The notes under the pieces are model-generated. The model was not told the DNA's origin. It ran no database searches and saw only the letters and a list, made by a program, of their open reading frames with translations. This document shows, in pieces, positions 12,414 through 27,400 of a stretch of DNA of 64,000 nt. Location: assembly GCA_007570785.1 (NCBI GenBank), contig ML660774.1, forward strand, positions 11,872,476 to 11,936,475, given 5' to 3'. How positions within the stretch are numbered: the first letter of the stretch is position 1; each line of letters starts with the position of its first letter. Source of the DNA: Antilocapra americana (Eukaryota > Chordata > Mammalia > Artiodactyla > Antilocapridae). Position numbers and translations under genes: made by a program.

Positions 12414-12482
12414 TTATCTACTATGAAGTTCCTTCTTCAGACAGGATTTGAAAGTGGGATACTTCTGAACTGTTTTATAACC
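12414..12482 (-). CDS. MICU3: MICU3 last coding exon with stop codon
   Basis: 69 nt of coding sequence: [19 protein letters not shown] then HSR and TAA at 12416-12414. The acceptor is gttccacag. This C-terminal helix carries the cysteine at fragment residue 395. MICU family members pair through a C-terminal cysteine, so this is a candidate for the bond with MICU1. The exon continues into the 3' UTR. The first AATAAA on this strand is only about 41 nt past the stop (12373-12368), with others further on, so the transcript end is not settled. Confidence 0.95.
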   Translation of the reverse strand, partial: GYKTVQKYPTFKSCLKKELHSR

Positions 12483-15400
12483 CTGTGGAACAGAGGATTA
12501 AAAGTAAACTATAAATAAAATATTATGAGGTCATAAATATGCAATAAATAAAGCAAAAATAAAAATCCATAACACTTGAGAGAGGAAGACAGTGTCAGGA
12601 GTTTATAGCATATACATAATTTGTTTTAATTTGATCTTGCTTCTCTAAAATATTTGAGGAAAAAATTTGTGCCACCATTGCTAATGTTAACAACTAACCA
12701 CTAGGTGGCAGTTAAATACACAGTATCTCTTTATCAAGACAGTTTGGATTAAAACATTACGAGGAATCTTGATTTTTTGTACATGTATTCTTTTCTCTTT
12801 TAATAATACTCAGAGGTATTCTTACCAAAGAAGGAAGAATGAATATTCTAACTGAATAGAAGACTTTTTTTTCTTTTTCTATTTGTGGCATATCAAAATA
12901 AATGTGTAAACATGCACTGATTTATGCACCATTTCATTTTTTATATTTTTGAGAAAAAAATCATTGAATTTCTTGAAATTATTTCACAGTGTGAGATGCA
13001 AACAGGAACGAGCAGTTCAACAAACAAAAAAAACAGTTTTTACCTGATTTTCCATATAAAAAGTACTGAATATGCAGTGACTTAAGAACCTCATGTTGCC
13101 TAGTAGAAATCTGCATCATATAAAATGAGAAATGGTGATATTTCTTTGTATCCTAACAAGTCTTGAACAGCCAGTGTTCAGACTGAAGTAATCAAAATGT
13201 TTGGCAACATTCCCCCCTGCGAAACTGGGATAAATACATTAAACTAATTGAATATGAAAACAAGTTTTTGAAATTCAAACTGATTTTATATTTTAAAAAG
13301 CACGATCTTTTATCACATCAAATTATTTTTAAAAGTAGGTAGGACTTTATGTTTTACTTTTCAAATATATAACATTTCATGTTTATATACTTAAATATTC
13401 ATATAAACTATTTCTGAAACTTAGATGGATTTTTTTTTTTTTTCAGTTTTTAAAAGAAGAGCAATAGGCTTGAAATGTATAGGTTTACCCGGAATCCTCT
13501 ATGGAGTCTGTCTTTCATAATTCCAATAAATTCTTTATAGCTTAATTGATCATCTTTGTCAACGTCAAAAATCTTGAAGACTGTGTTCACTAAATGTGGT
13601 GAAAGTTTGAGGCCAGTGGCTACATAGACAGCACGCTTAAATTCATCTAGATAAATGACACAGAAAAGGGGTAAACCACTAATATTATTTTTATAATATG
13701 TGTTAGTTGCTAGCAAAGGTATAATGGAAGTTTTTTTTTTTCTCCATAAACAGAGGTCATGATCTTATGTTAACGTAACCCTTTTCATTAATCATCTTAT
13801 CTTTTAGGGAACAAATAATTTTTGTGGTTTTGATTAAAAGGGCCTGGTATCAACCACAGATACTTTAGAGGTTATTAAAGTGAATAAGTTCTCAAGGAAC
13901 TTACAGTTCAGATGGGAGATGAGACACCTGCCCAAATAAACACTGCATTGGACCATGCATGCAGAAAGCAGCAACAGAAAACCATGGGAATTTGGAAATG
14001 CATGGTGAGTGTCCTGTACGGTGGAAGGATAGAGAAGAGAGCCATTAGGGAAGCCTGCCGATTTGTACACGAGCTGAGCCCTGAAGAATAGAGGACTTCA
14101 GCTTGCAGAGATGAGAGGAAATGGCAGAGGACGACACGGAAGAACAAAGGCGGCAGCGAGGCTGTGGGGATGGACAGGAGCACAAGTCACGTTCAGAGCA
14201 TGCGCAGCCTGGACACGCAGAGGCTGGCACACCCTGACTCTGAAGAACCTGTGTGTTCTTCAACAGGCATCTGGGGAACTGAAGAGTTTTTGGTGTGTCA
14301 AGAGTTGACAAATCTGTTTTATAGAAAGGTTATTCTGTGCGTTGTCCAGGAAACATGGAAGAGGAGAGTGGATAATGGCGGGAGTACCACTGATCTGGCT
14401 ATAGCAATAGTTCTTTTTAAGTGGTAATAACCTGAATTAAGGTGCTAGAAGTTGCAACAGAAAAAGAAAAAAAAAGGCAGATCTATTCCTAGCACCTGCC
14501 AAGAATGATGTTTTTCATTTCCCAGTTTCACAAAGTAAAAGAGCAGCCTTCCATTCTGAACCAGGTAAGCAGGTACTGACTCTTCTTCTCTTTTTAAGGT
14601 TGACTTTCTTCCCTTTTTAAGGTTGATTAGTAGATTTATTGGCTTCCCTGGTGGCTCAGATGGTAAAGAATCCGCCTGCAATGCAAGAGACCTGGGTTCG
14701 ACCCCTGGGTTGGGAAGACCCTCTGGAGAAAGGAAAGGCTACCCACTTCAGTATTCCTGCCTGGAGAATTCCATGGACAGAGGAGCCTGGCGGGCTACTC
14801 TTCCAGATTTATCATGGCAAAAAAACACTGGTGTGTTAAAGGCAGGGCTCCCAAAGGTTTTGGTTTGAATATTGTAAAAAAGGCTTTTGGGCTGCATTGT
14901 AAGTGAGATCCTAGTTCCCCAATCAGGGATCGAACCCGTGTACCCTGCAGGGAAAGCATGGGGCTTAGCCACTGGACTGCCAGGGAGGTTCCAGGTTTTG
15001 GTTTGAAAACACTAAAATGTGTTAAGAACACTGAGATCAGTCAAAGGATGAAATATGAAAAATTTTCAGTTTTCAGGTTTCTTTTACTCAATGAAAAAGT
15101 GAATAAAGCTATGGAAGGGATTCACTGTGTTTTGGAGAGAGAATTATCATGTAGGGGCTCCAGTGTGCCTTCCCCCTGGAACTTGGTAATAAAATAATGA
15201 GACTGTCCTCTGAAATTAAACTGGGAGATTAGCACTTACTAGATATGGCATAGGTAAAATCACTGTAAAGATATAACCAAAAAGTCTTTATATGGCAAGA
15301 ATATTTTAAAACGATATGACCACAAGGGAAGGGAAAATGGTCACAGATTCCTGGGAAAGGGCTTGACTTGCTAAGCCTCCCTACAGGGAAGGAAGGAGCT

Positions 15401-18400
15401 GGCCCTGAGGACAACAGCATTCTGAATTTGAGGGCAGCTATAGTTTTTGGTAAATTAAGTAAAACTGTCATTTTTATATAACATTCTTAAAACTCGGTTA
15501 ATTTAAGTCCATATCTAAGAGGTGGCTTTGCTGAGAAAATTTGGGTTTCTGAGCCAGCAGAGAGTACAAGTCAAGTCAGTAATACAAACAAATAATATGA
15601 ACGTCAACCTGTGATGATGTGTGTGGAATGGCTGGCTGGCCCTTCTATAGGGAGACACATACCCCTCTATGTTTCTGAGCAGCCATGAGGCTTTTTCCTC
15701 TTTGAATCTTTACAAACATCATTAGCTTTTCCCCATAATATGTGATGAAAGGCAATAATAAGTTTAATACCAAAATTTAGAATACTTCCCTAAATTGTGC
15801 TCAGGGAAAACGAATTTCCCATTGAAGTATACATCAAACTTTCAAGCAAATGGATGATGAATATGACAGACATATCTAGTTAATTTGTTGTCAAAAGTTG
15901 CTAAAGAATTACAGTTTGCTTTTAATTTTTGGAAATTTATTACTTACCTTGTCCTATAGAACGACTTGCAAAATTATACATATTCAAAGCTATTGCAAAG
16001 TCTTCTAGGTTGTTCAAAAACTGGAAAAATGACCTGAATTCATCAAATGTAATGCCCTATATTGGGAAAATATATGTAAATATAGTTAGCATTGTCAAAT
16101 TAATTAAAATAAATATCCACACTTACTAGAAATAAATACACTAAGCTCTGGCAATATATCTTCTAAGTAAATATTTCCAGGGTACTTTCTGAAACCTTCT
16201 TTCTCCAAATGGAATGTAAAATTCCACTCAATTTTTTCCCATGGGTAATGTTGCTACTATCAGCAGTGATAGGTGAAAACACTGTCATATCAGCACAGAG
16301 TTTAAAAAAATGCTACAATAAAAATAAACCTAAAAGTTTCAATTTTATTTCAAGCCTGGATTTTTTAAGCCTTAAAAGTAAGTATGATCATTAAGAAAAA
16401 AAATTTATAAAGTTTCTCCTGTACATGTGTTCTTTAAATATATTTTGGCATTAGGTCATTAATGCCTTTATAATGAAAATGCAAAATAAAAATGTCCAAA
16501 AACCCACAGCAGTATGTTTTTGCTGGTTCCTGCTATGATAAGGCTGCCAGGACAGTGGAAGGAGGTACAATGTACACAGAGCTCTGGGAGGCCCAGCATG
16601 GGGCTTAGGGTAGAATCATGGACAGAACTCAGTAATGTTATTTACATAAAATGAAATTATTGCCACTGTTATAGCTTCAGTTAAACAGGAGAGTTACTTA
16701 AAGTAAGCACAATGTATCTCTGATAATACAAATTTGGACATGAAGAGCTGTATTTAATTACTGTGTTCTTCTTAGCAAAATGAACAATACTGAGAGAGAA
16801 AAGTAAACTGAGAAAGGAGCAGAGGGCCAAGAACTTAGGCTTAACAAATTCTGACCTTCCTGCTGGGGTAGCAGGGGAGGGGAAACTGATTATGTAAATA
16901 ATATTTATATTATAGGTGAGTATGTATTAGGTTGGAAGGATAGACCTCATTGGAAAGTAATGTAGTGAGCCATGTGTATATCTAAGAGAAGAGCTTCAGG
17001 GATTGTCTAACTCCTTTTCTAGTCCTCATGACCTTCAGTCCTCTTCATAATATTTACCATTATTTGAAAAGATATCATTTACTGTTTTTCCTTCACTTGT
17101 TTGTTGTATCTCTCCAATGAAACATATTTCCATGAGAGAAGGATTTTGTTGATCTTATCACTTTATCCACAGTGGCTAGCATAAGGCCTAGTAAATAGTA
17201 GAATAAAACCTAGTAAATACTATAAATAACAGCTTAATATCTCCTAGACAAATGAGTGGAAATGAAAAACCATTTTAGAAATGTAAAGTGCTATTGAAAT
17301 ACTACTAGTTGTTATTCTTTTGGAGAGATGGAAATGACAGGAGAAAGGAGAGGCAGAAGTAAGATACGGTAGGAACAACACTGGCTGAGAGTCCTGGTTT
17401 GAATCCTTGACAAGGGTCTTAAGTGCCCGAGAGCCTCAGGTTTCCATTTTCTAAAAGAAAGTTGTCAATATCTGGAAGGTTGCTCTAAGGATTGATGAGA
17501 TAATGCAGGAAAAAAAAAAGAAAAAATCAGTGAGAATCAATGCTGGTTCACTTGCCATATTTTCCTTTTCTCATTGTAATGATTTACGTTTAAGATGTGC
17601 TATGCTTAGTCACTCAGTCATGTCTGACTCTTTGTGACTCCATGGACTGTAACCCACCAGGCTCCTCTGTCCATGGGATTCTCCAGGCAAAAATACTGGA
17701 GTGGGCTGCCTTGCCTTCCTCCAGGGGATCTTTCTGATCCAGGGATCAAACCCAGGTCTCCTGCACTGAAGGTGGATTTCTTACTGTCTAAGCCTCCAGG
17801 GAAGTCCAAGAAAACTGTATGTTTAAGATATCTCTATCAATTAAAAGTTTTCAGAAGCTGAATTTAACTTAAAAAGAAACTTTGTTTTTTATTTTTTTGG
17901 CTACTCCAGGTAGCTTGCAAGATCAGAGTTCCCTGACCAGGCCATGGCAGTGAAAGCCCTGAGTCCTAACTACTGGAATGCCAGGGAATTGCCCAAAGAA
18001 AATTTCTTATTTTGAAATAATTTTATGTAAAATAATAGCTACAAAGAGTTCAAGTGTAAAAATGTATATGTAAAAAATAGTACAGAGAGTTCCCTACATA
18101 CTTCACCCTGGAATTGAATTTTTTGAATTATGTATTTTTATAATTTTCCACTGGATAAAAGAGAAAAAGCAGATACCTCAAGGTCCTAAATAATACACCA
18201 GTACCTTGAGAAAATAGTAGAGTTTCCAATATTTATTCTTAAGGAAGTTTCTATGAATTGGAAGAAATTTAGTTCAACATGTAAAACAGATTAAAAAAAA
18301 AACCCCTAAGAGATTACATAAACTAATAGTCAAAAACATCAAGTCCTTTTTTCCTCATTCCATGGGGACCTGAAGAATTGTTAGCACCATCACAGTGTAT

Positions 18401-21400
18401 CCATTTTAAACAAAGTCAAACTGTTTGCAAGTTTTCCTTGGATAGATTAACTTGATCCTTCCACAAACACAAATAGAAGGCAATACATCCCAAACATCCC
18501 ATGCTTTAAGAGGTGCTTGTAACACCAGTTCTATTTGGTTGCAGTGATGCATTCAAATACCACTAGATAATGTAACTGCTCAGAACTGCTGACAAAATAT
18601 GTGCTACTAAACAAACAGACAATCAGTTGTCCCAGGTTCTTAACCATTCATGCCGTTCAAACTCTTTGAAAAACCTCACTTCAACTACTGATAAAATCAT
18701 TCACTCATCAATAGCTGTCTTCCAGTGACCTTTTATTAAGGGTATTAGGGAAATGAATAAAGCATGACTGAAATTATGTCAATATAAACTGTTTTATATG
18801 AGGTGATGTTTACATAGTAGCCAAAGCATATAGCTCAGCAGAATTCTCTTGAAAAATGATACTCATAATGTGAATAAAACAATTGCTGATAACATTAAAG
18901 GTTTTCAACATGTCTAAGAAAAATAAGGGTAAAAATTTTTAAAAAAGAAAAATAAGGATATGTACCCAGAATTTTAAATTTATCAGTTCTTAAAATTTAG
19001 CAGAGCACTTAAGACACACAGGAACAAAGAGTGGAATATATTCAAAGTATGTATGAATCCACAGGGGAGCAGAACTAACTGGACAATATATTTTACAGAC
19101 TCGTATAATTCAAGCTAATAACATACTGTTAACAAAATAAAAATGAGGATCAGATACCTTTTCTTCAGGTATACTGTAACGCACATTTTCCAAAAATACT
19201 GATGTATTTTCCACATTTGTATATCGTAAAAGAATATGAGCAAAGTCTTCTTCACTGATAGTATTCATCCCATTAGAGTAGGAAAGGAATTCTATTTCTA
19301 AAACTTCTGTTTGGAGGTTATCCATGAACCTATGACAAAAAATATATAAGCAATGAATAAGATAAGTGAAGAGTGATAGTAACAGATGGTACTTAGCCTC
19401 TGAAGACTTTGCTCCTTACTCTGTATAATGGGCATCACAACAATACCTTGCAGGGTAGTGATCAGACTTAAAGGCGTTAATGTGTCCTGCCTAGTATTTA
19501 CTGTCGTAAACACTGTATTCAGTTCAGTTCTCTTCAGTTCAGTCGCTCAGTCGTGTCCGACTTTTTGTGACCCCATGGACTGCAGCACGCCAGGCCTCCC
19601 TGTCCATCACCAACTCCCAGAGTCCACCCAAACCTATGTCCATCGAGTCGGTGATGCCATCCAGCCATCTCATCCTCTGTCATCCCCTTCTCCTCCTGCC
19701 CCCAATCCTTCCCAGCATCAGGGTCTTTTCTAATGAGTCAACTCTTTGCATGAGGTGGCCAAAGTACTGGAGTTTTAGCTTCAACACCCAGGACTGATCT
19801 CCTTTAGGATGGACTGGTTGGATCTCCTTGCAGTCCAAGGGACTCTCAAGAGTCTTCTCCAACACCAAAGTTCAGAAGCATCAATTCTTCGGCACTCAGC
19901 CTTTTTTACTGTCCAACTCTAACATCCATACATGACTAATGGAAAACCATAGCCTTGACTAGACGGACCTTTGTTGGCAAAGTAATGTCTCTGCTTTTCA
20001 ATATGCTATCCAGGTTGGCCATAACTTTCCTTCCAAGGAGTAAGCATCTTTTGATTTCATGGCTGCAATCACCATCTACAGTGATTTTGGAGCCCCAAAA
20101 AATAAAAGTCTGACACTGTTTCCCCATCTATTTCCCATGAAGTGATGGGGCCAGATGCCATGATCTTAGTTTTCTTAATGCTGAGCCTTAAGCTAACTTT
20201 TTCACTCTCCTCTTTCACTTTCAGCAAGAGGGTTTTTAGGTTCTCTTCACTTTCTGCCATAAAAGTGGTGTCGTCTGCATATCTGAGGTTATTGATATTT
20301 CTCCCAGCAATGTTGATTCCAGCTTGTGCTTCTTCCAGCCCAGCGTTTCTCATGATGCACTCTGCAGTGGCTTACTAAGACTAAGACTAAGGAATTGGTA
20401 ATATTCTTTTTTCTGAACACATAGGAAATAATCTAGATATCTAAGACTTTTTTTTAAATCATTCAGTGACTTCCTGTTATATTTATCAATATGACTACTG
20501 GTACACAGGCATGGATTCAAGTGGATATTTGTTATAGAGAGCATCTTTAGCTAAAATGAAAGCAGCAAAGAGGTGAGTGTCACTGCATTAGATGACTCCT
20601 TTCTGACTTTAGCATGTTAACATTTTTTCAACACGAGTATAAAAATTAAGCTCACCTATAAAAATCGTCAAAGTTGAGCTCAGCTTTTCCTTTCTTCCCA
20701 AAAAAGTGTACAAGAAGTGTAGTATCTGTTACTAAGTTTGTAATGTCATCAGCACGCTTAAAAAAAAATCACAATTTGAAAGTTAGTTACAGCACAACAG
20801 AATAGGAATATTCAGTATCACCCAAAGAATGTAAATATATTAACATTAGAGTAAAAAGCATAAAGATATATCAACACATGCCATTACAGTTAACAAGAAG
20901 TTCAAAATGTAAAAACAGAATTATAGATGAAATTGATGTTTATCTTCAAAAAGCTTAAAGCTCTGATTATATAAGAAGTATTCAACCTCATACTGTGGTT
21001 TGAGTCTTTCAAGGCCCTCTATATGACAATAAAGATAATAAAGTGTTAGTTGCTCAACTGTATCTGACTGTTTACAACCCCATGGACTGTAGCCCGCCAG
21101 ACTCCTCTGTCCATGGGATTCTCCAGGCAAGAATACTGGAGTGGGTTGCCATGCCCTCCTCCAGAGGATCTTCTTGACCCAGGGATCAAACCCAGGTCTC
21201 CAGCATTGCAGGTAGATTCTTTACTGTTTGTCACCAGAGAAGCCCCTATGTGACGCTAGGTTAGTATAATTTTTGAGTAGTGCTTGAAAGTCAGTACTAC
21301 TTTTACCAATAACTTTAGGTTGAGGAGGTAGACTGATGTAATGGAAAGAGGACAGGATTTGAAATCAGAAGACCTGAGCTTACTGACTTTTTAGATCATC

Positions 21401-24400
21401 AGCTTCCTTACCTATAAAATGGGAAAAACCCTATATAATAACCATTTTGAGGATAAAACTAGAATGTGAGTGTAAATGAAATATATAAATGTCCTTATTG
21501 GTAGTCGTAAGATGTTTAGGACAAAAGCATTAAAACCTTTGAAGAGGGAGAGAAGATATCTCCTGTTAATTACAGACATTCTTCTGTGATTGTGTATAAC
21601 CAACTCTAGTCAGTTTATTATCCAAGGAACTGCTTAACTTAGTAGGGGGAGGAAATATCAAGATATTGAGAAGCATGCCTAAATGGAGCATAAGAGTGGA
21701 GGCTCAAGCTGATCAGAAGTCAGCAAGAAGGACTGGAGTATCCATCTGCAGGCCAGAGAGATGGGATGTGGAAGGGGTCAGGATGGCTAAGAAGAAGAGC
21801 AGGGGACAGGTTTTAGAACAAGTTGCTATTTCACAAATAAGCAGTAGTGTGATGAGCAAACAGGAATAACGACCTCAAGAGTCAGATTTCTGGGCTTTAA
21901 ATCCTGAGTTTTCCCCTCATTGGTTAAGTGGCCTTGGGGAAGTTAATCTCACTGAGGATATTATTATCCTCAGGAATAACAACAGTACTTACCCTAAAGG
22001 GTTGTCATGAGGATTAGATAACTCATGTTAGTCAGCACTATCACTGGCATATTGTAAATGCTCAATAAATGTTAGCTATTATTATTCATTTCTGTCAAAT
22101 TTGTATATTCCAAGAAGTTGAAAAAGGACTAGACAAGACAGGAAATAATGTTGGAACTTAATGCAAAAAAATGTTTTTACATGGTATACTCTTACTTCTT
22201 TTGTGTTATTGAAACGACATATATTATACAGATCTAACAAAATGCCTTACAATGAGAAGATATAGGAACACTAAAATTTAGTGAACTCAGATAACATAAT
22301 TACAAATGTTTTCCTCTGGTGTTGTCATGTTCCTGACCTCAAGACATAATACACTGAAATGAGATGGCTTTGTTTCACACAGCTTTTAAATAATGACCTC
22401 ATTCGGCCAGTTTTTCTCATGCCCATTGAGCAGAGCAAATCTTCACTTAAAGTCTTTCATCATCAAAATCTTATTAGACTTAGGTTGCACTTATCCAGAT
22501 AATCCAGATCCACAGAGGCATAAATAACAGTTGGACATTAGAGAGAAAAATTAGAAAATGGAAATGATGAAAACCTTTTCCCCAAACAGAGCACTGTTGG
22601 CAGTCACTGAAAACTATACCAGTGTCCTTGGTATCCTAACAGTGTTATATAACTTAAATCACAGGAGCACCGAGACAAAAGTAGAGACTTTATCCCTTTG
22701 ATTCTTGTGCTTATTGTTAAAATAAAATGAATTCAGGTGTTTTCATAACAAAGCAAGAAAAAGAACCTCATGGGCCATTTACATGAAGAGCCATTATCTA
22801 ACTCTGTTTTGACTAAAAATTACTTTAAATGACTTCATCAAAAATGAAATAAATTAAAAAACTTGCATAAAATAAAAATATGCCAAATTATTAGAGTTTT
22901 AAGAAATTCTTTCAATGTATTTTTATTGATTACTATGTGATAATAATCTTATCAAGCTCTACTCGAAGGCTGGAGGAAACCTTCAAACTCTTGATATGCT
23001 AGTGAAGGTTTTAAATAACCTACTAAAACTTATTAAGGGTTAGTAATGTTTAAAGAAAATAAGAAAAAAATCTAAATTTCATCTGTAAAGCTCAAAACAG
23101 TTTGCATAATTCCAGTACTCACAGGCTGTATTCAACAGTTGCACAATAGACATATTATACTATGAATTTATTATCTATTGTTTTGGTTAGAAAGTGTTAT
23201 AATTTTTCTGAAAGTGGCATATTCAAATTTTCATTATCACAGGGTTTTACTATCATTGAAAAAAATCTATGGTTAGAAACAGCTCTGAAATAAGCATATG
23301 AGAGGCTAATCTCAAGTTTACCTATATTATGTAAAAAGACCTGCTTTACTCTCAATATTTACATTTTAAATATAAAAGAAACAAAGAAATACAAACATAT
23401 ATAGATCTAAGCTTTCTTTCTGAACTAATCTGAATCCTGAAATACTGATACTATTAACAATTCAATGTTACATTGGCATCAGTAATAACTGATAAGGAAT
23501 TATAATGAGTTGGAATTTAACTACAGTTAATTCTCAATTATCCTCTCTAATGTTAGGAAGGTAGTAACAGAGATAATCCCTCAATAATTATTTTACCTGA
23601 AAATACAACTTTTATTTTCATTTTTCTTCATATTTCCCTCCATCAAATTTATTTTCATGATTTTTTTTTCAATTAGCCAGCTTATGATTATAGCTGTGGA
23701 TTGATTACAGTCAATGGTGTGCTAGTAAACTAGTTCTCAAAGAGAAACAAAAGCCTGATTTGTGGTGTTTGCCAATGTCTAATATACTCCTCTCACGGCC
23801 ACTTTGAAGGTATCGATGGGATGTCACAGAATGCTGAGTTGGGAAGAGAGGTGCTGTAAAACCCAGCCCCAGCACAAGTCTGAAAGAGCGATAAACATCT
23901 TCAAGAGGTTCTTTGCGAATCTTATATATATAAGATATTTGAGTATACGTACGAGCCGACTGGTCTTCTGATATTAAACCTCCCAAGAATTAAATCAAAG
24001 CAGATTGTGTCTAACTGCAAGAATTTCTTTCTAGCAGAGTTAAATGAGATTAAAGATAGGCTGGAGGCTGAGAGGTGAACAGTCCGTGGTGGAGAGAGAC
24101 AGCAAGGCAGAACTGCTAATTTGAAGCTGGGCACAGCTGGCTTGTAGGGACTCTAAGGACTAGTGTCCCCAGGTGCTCTTACTTTTAGGCGCTGACTACT
24201 ATGTGCCTACATAAATGATTACAGAATTAAGCACTTCTAAAATATGTGTAAGTGGAATATCCATTAGCTCTGTATGCCCCCAAACAGCTAGAATTTAAAC
24301 AGGTAATTTTTAAACATTAATAATTGCTAGCCATAATCACATCATATTTATATATCACATGCAGACTAAATATAGGGGAAAATGCTTTATTTACTTGTTT

Positions 24401-27400
24401 TAGGATTTTAAAATTGAGCACAAGTGGCAAAATTAGCATTTCTAAGTGTCTACCATGCTCTTGAGATATCAATTGAGTAACACTGTATATACATGGGTAA
24501 CAGAAGTCATATCTGATCCAGTTTACTTCTCTAGATACTTTTAAGTGTAATTTTTAAAAACAAAACTTTAGAAAAAGAAATGAGAAGCCAACTTTAAAGA
24601 CAAAAATGAAAAAATACATTTCTTAGTATTTACTGAAAAAGTCCTTTGCGATAAGCCAGCCAGCCATCTCTAATAAAGTTCTTAAAAATTCTTAATAGGA
24701 AACATAGAACAGTATTCAATCTACAACACATAGCCCATCTTTTAAAATGACAAATTCCTATTAACGGGCAAAAAGAGAGTGAGGTGGTGGGAGCTGTCCT
24801 CCTGAGTGCAGCAAAAAGGTACATGTCTCTATGGAATTCAAAAACAATAATGAATGATGTAATGGTCGGTCTGATTTTAATTTTCCATGCACTGGCAATC
24901 CTAACCAATGTCAAGGAAAAATGTCCCTCCCTTCCTGAACCAACTGCTCTTAGCACAATGCCCCCATGCCCACCCTTGGTAAGCCACTCACTATGAATAG
25001 TGGGAAACTGGATTGTTTAAATCTACCGTAACACTAAATCATTAGATATCTTTTACTACGTTCATGTAACATTGAAGTTTATCAGGTTGAAAGAGTCAGT
25101 GAAACTATAAATAGTATTTTCAAATTTCCTGAAAGTGATCCTAAAGTGAAAAATAATATTTCCTTTTAATTAGGTTGGAAAGTCAAGTTTTCAATAACAA
25201 GCAGGTAGATTTAGACAATTAAAGGTGACCTTGCAGCCCCTGCTGGCACAGCTGACATATTCAAATATACCAATTTATATATAGGAATTATTGCTTTCCT
25301 GGAGAAAAGGGAAAGTACAAAATACATTTTTGGTTTCATCACTGGGACTCTAAAATGAAACAAGGACCAGAGTAAGAAAGTGGCATGTGGTACAAGGACC
25401 TGGTTGAGGTTTGATTATACCTCTGCGAGGTCTGAGAAGAGTGCTTGGCTTGTGTTACGCCTCAGTGTATCCCAGTAGCTTCTGGAGACGAGCTCCTCAG
25501 CATCTGTTTTAAGTACCTGTAGAAGTTTTTAAGAAGCACAACTGAGATCTAAAGGACAGTCCCAAACAATGATAATTTATACACTCTAAATCTCTTGTAG
25601 CCAAACTTGAAAAGGAAAGAAAACACATTAGCTTACCTTTTTTGTTTTCTGCTGCACACAACAGTATTATATTACATAGCTAGTAAACCCAGGCCATTTT
25701 CAAAGCAGTAACGTATATAACCACTATTTCTAAGTACAATGTGGCTTTGTCAAAAAATCACCTTCTTCACTCCCCAGCCCATGCCCTTCTACTGAGACAT
25801 ACATCACTTCTAAGAAAGTGTGAAATAAAAATTTTATTCACACCTGTGTGAAGTAAATTCATTTGGAGGAGATTTTGGTAATTTTGTAGCAACCTAGGAA
25901 AATTCTGCCTAACTTAAAAATGAATTATTAGCTAGCAGATGTTAGTGCATCAAAGAATCAAAATGACCACATCCATACGTTAGAGAAAACTTAGATTAAT
26001 CCAAAATTTGTCAGAAAGAAGTACGTGAGTTTCAGGCAAACCACTCAGAGCTAACCAAGGATTTGGTAAGTGTGTCTATGGTAAATAGATCAGCTACTTT
26101 CTGGTTTATCCCAAGGACACAGCACCAGCTTCTACCTCAGCACAGGCTAGTCTGAAGGTGATAATCAAGATGAAGAAGTGTTGTCTAATCTTCATATGAA
26201 CTGTAGAACTTCAAGCTTAACTTGGGCTGTATAAACAAAAGTAATTAAATCTGGTTTCTGTCAGAATTTATCAGGGAAGATTTCACAGATTCTCAGGCTT
26301 GGTCTTCTTTGGGTTACTGTGAGAAGAAAATGCTACATAATGAACTCAGGAGTGAGTGGCTGACGATGAGAGAGTTCTCATTTCTTGTGTGTTAATTTTC
26401 AAAAGTCCAGTGCCCCTAATGAAATTATAAGCATCTGGGAATTATTTCTAAGACCTACATTTTAATTCATTATTATGAACTAGAAAACACTGCCTACTGC
26501 CCATATTTTAATAAACTCTTAATAAAGTGTTAATAATAAGGTATCACTGAGCAGGAGTCACTTATATAACGTAGATGTATTTACTGCCATGACAGTAAAC
26601 ATAGTCATATGGCAAGAGAGTCTGCTCATCACCCCCTTTAGTAACTAACTAAGCTTTCATCAAGTAAAATTAGCTGAGTGGAGAGTTAACACAGTTCTTT
26701 TTCTTTTCCATAGATATAACAGAACTTTGATAAATGGTTACTAGATTAAATACTCTGCCAAGTTATCTAAATATTTTGACTGTGGATATATTTTTAAACT
26801 GTAACTAGAAAGTTGGTATACAATAAAGAAAAGGATTGTTAAACCAGTGAAACTAGAAAATAATTACTAGAAAATAATAATTACTGCACAATTATTAGGA
26901 GGATAACAGAAGATTTGTTTTGTGAAGCCAGGCCTCTCCCCTACTTTCAAACACTGGTCACCATCACCCCTCCCAGCCATCACACACAGACTTTGATGAC
27001 ATTAAAAATATTTACAACATATGAAGGGATAAAATTAGTTTGACAACCTATATTGACATGGGTCGCTATAGGAAAAAATATATGTTCTAAGAATAGAAAA
27101 GAGAGGAGGAAGAAAGGAAGGAAAAGAGGAAGAGAGAGAGGAAGGAAGAAGCTAGTGTGAAGAATTCAGGTACTAGAACCCTAACCCCCAAAGTGATGGC
27201 ATCAGGAGGAGGTGGGGCCTTTGGGAGGTGATTAGGTCATGAGGCCAGAGCCTGCAAGGATGGGATTGGTGCCCTTAGCAAAGAGGCCTGAAAGACCTCC
27301 CTTCCCTTTCTACCACCTGAGGACACAGTGAGAAGGTGACAGGAAGCAGGCCCTCAGCAACTACCACACTGAGGCTGCTGGCTTGCTGACCTTGGACTTC

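Noticed and set aside
13450..13488. Extension of the second EF-hand frame past GFR to a stop near 13450
   Set aside because: A GTAAAC donor follows GFR, and the true C-terminus is encoded by the exon at 12414-12482.
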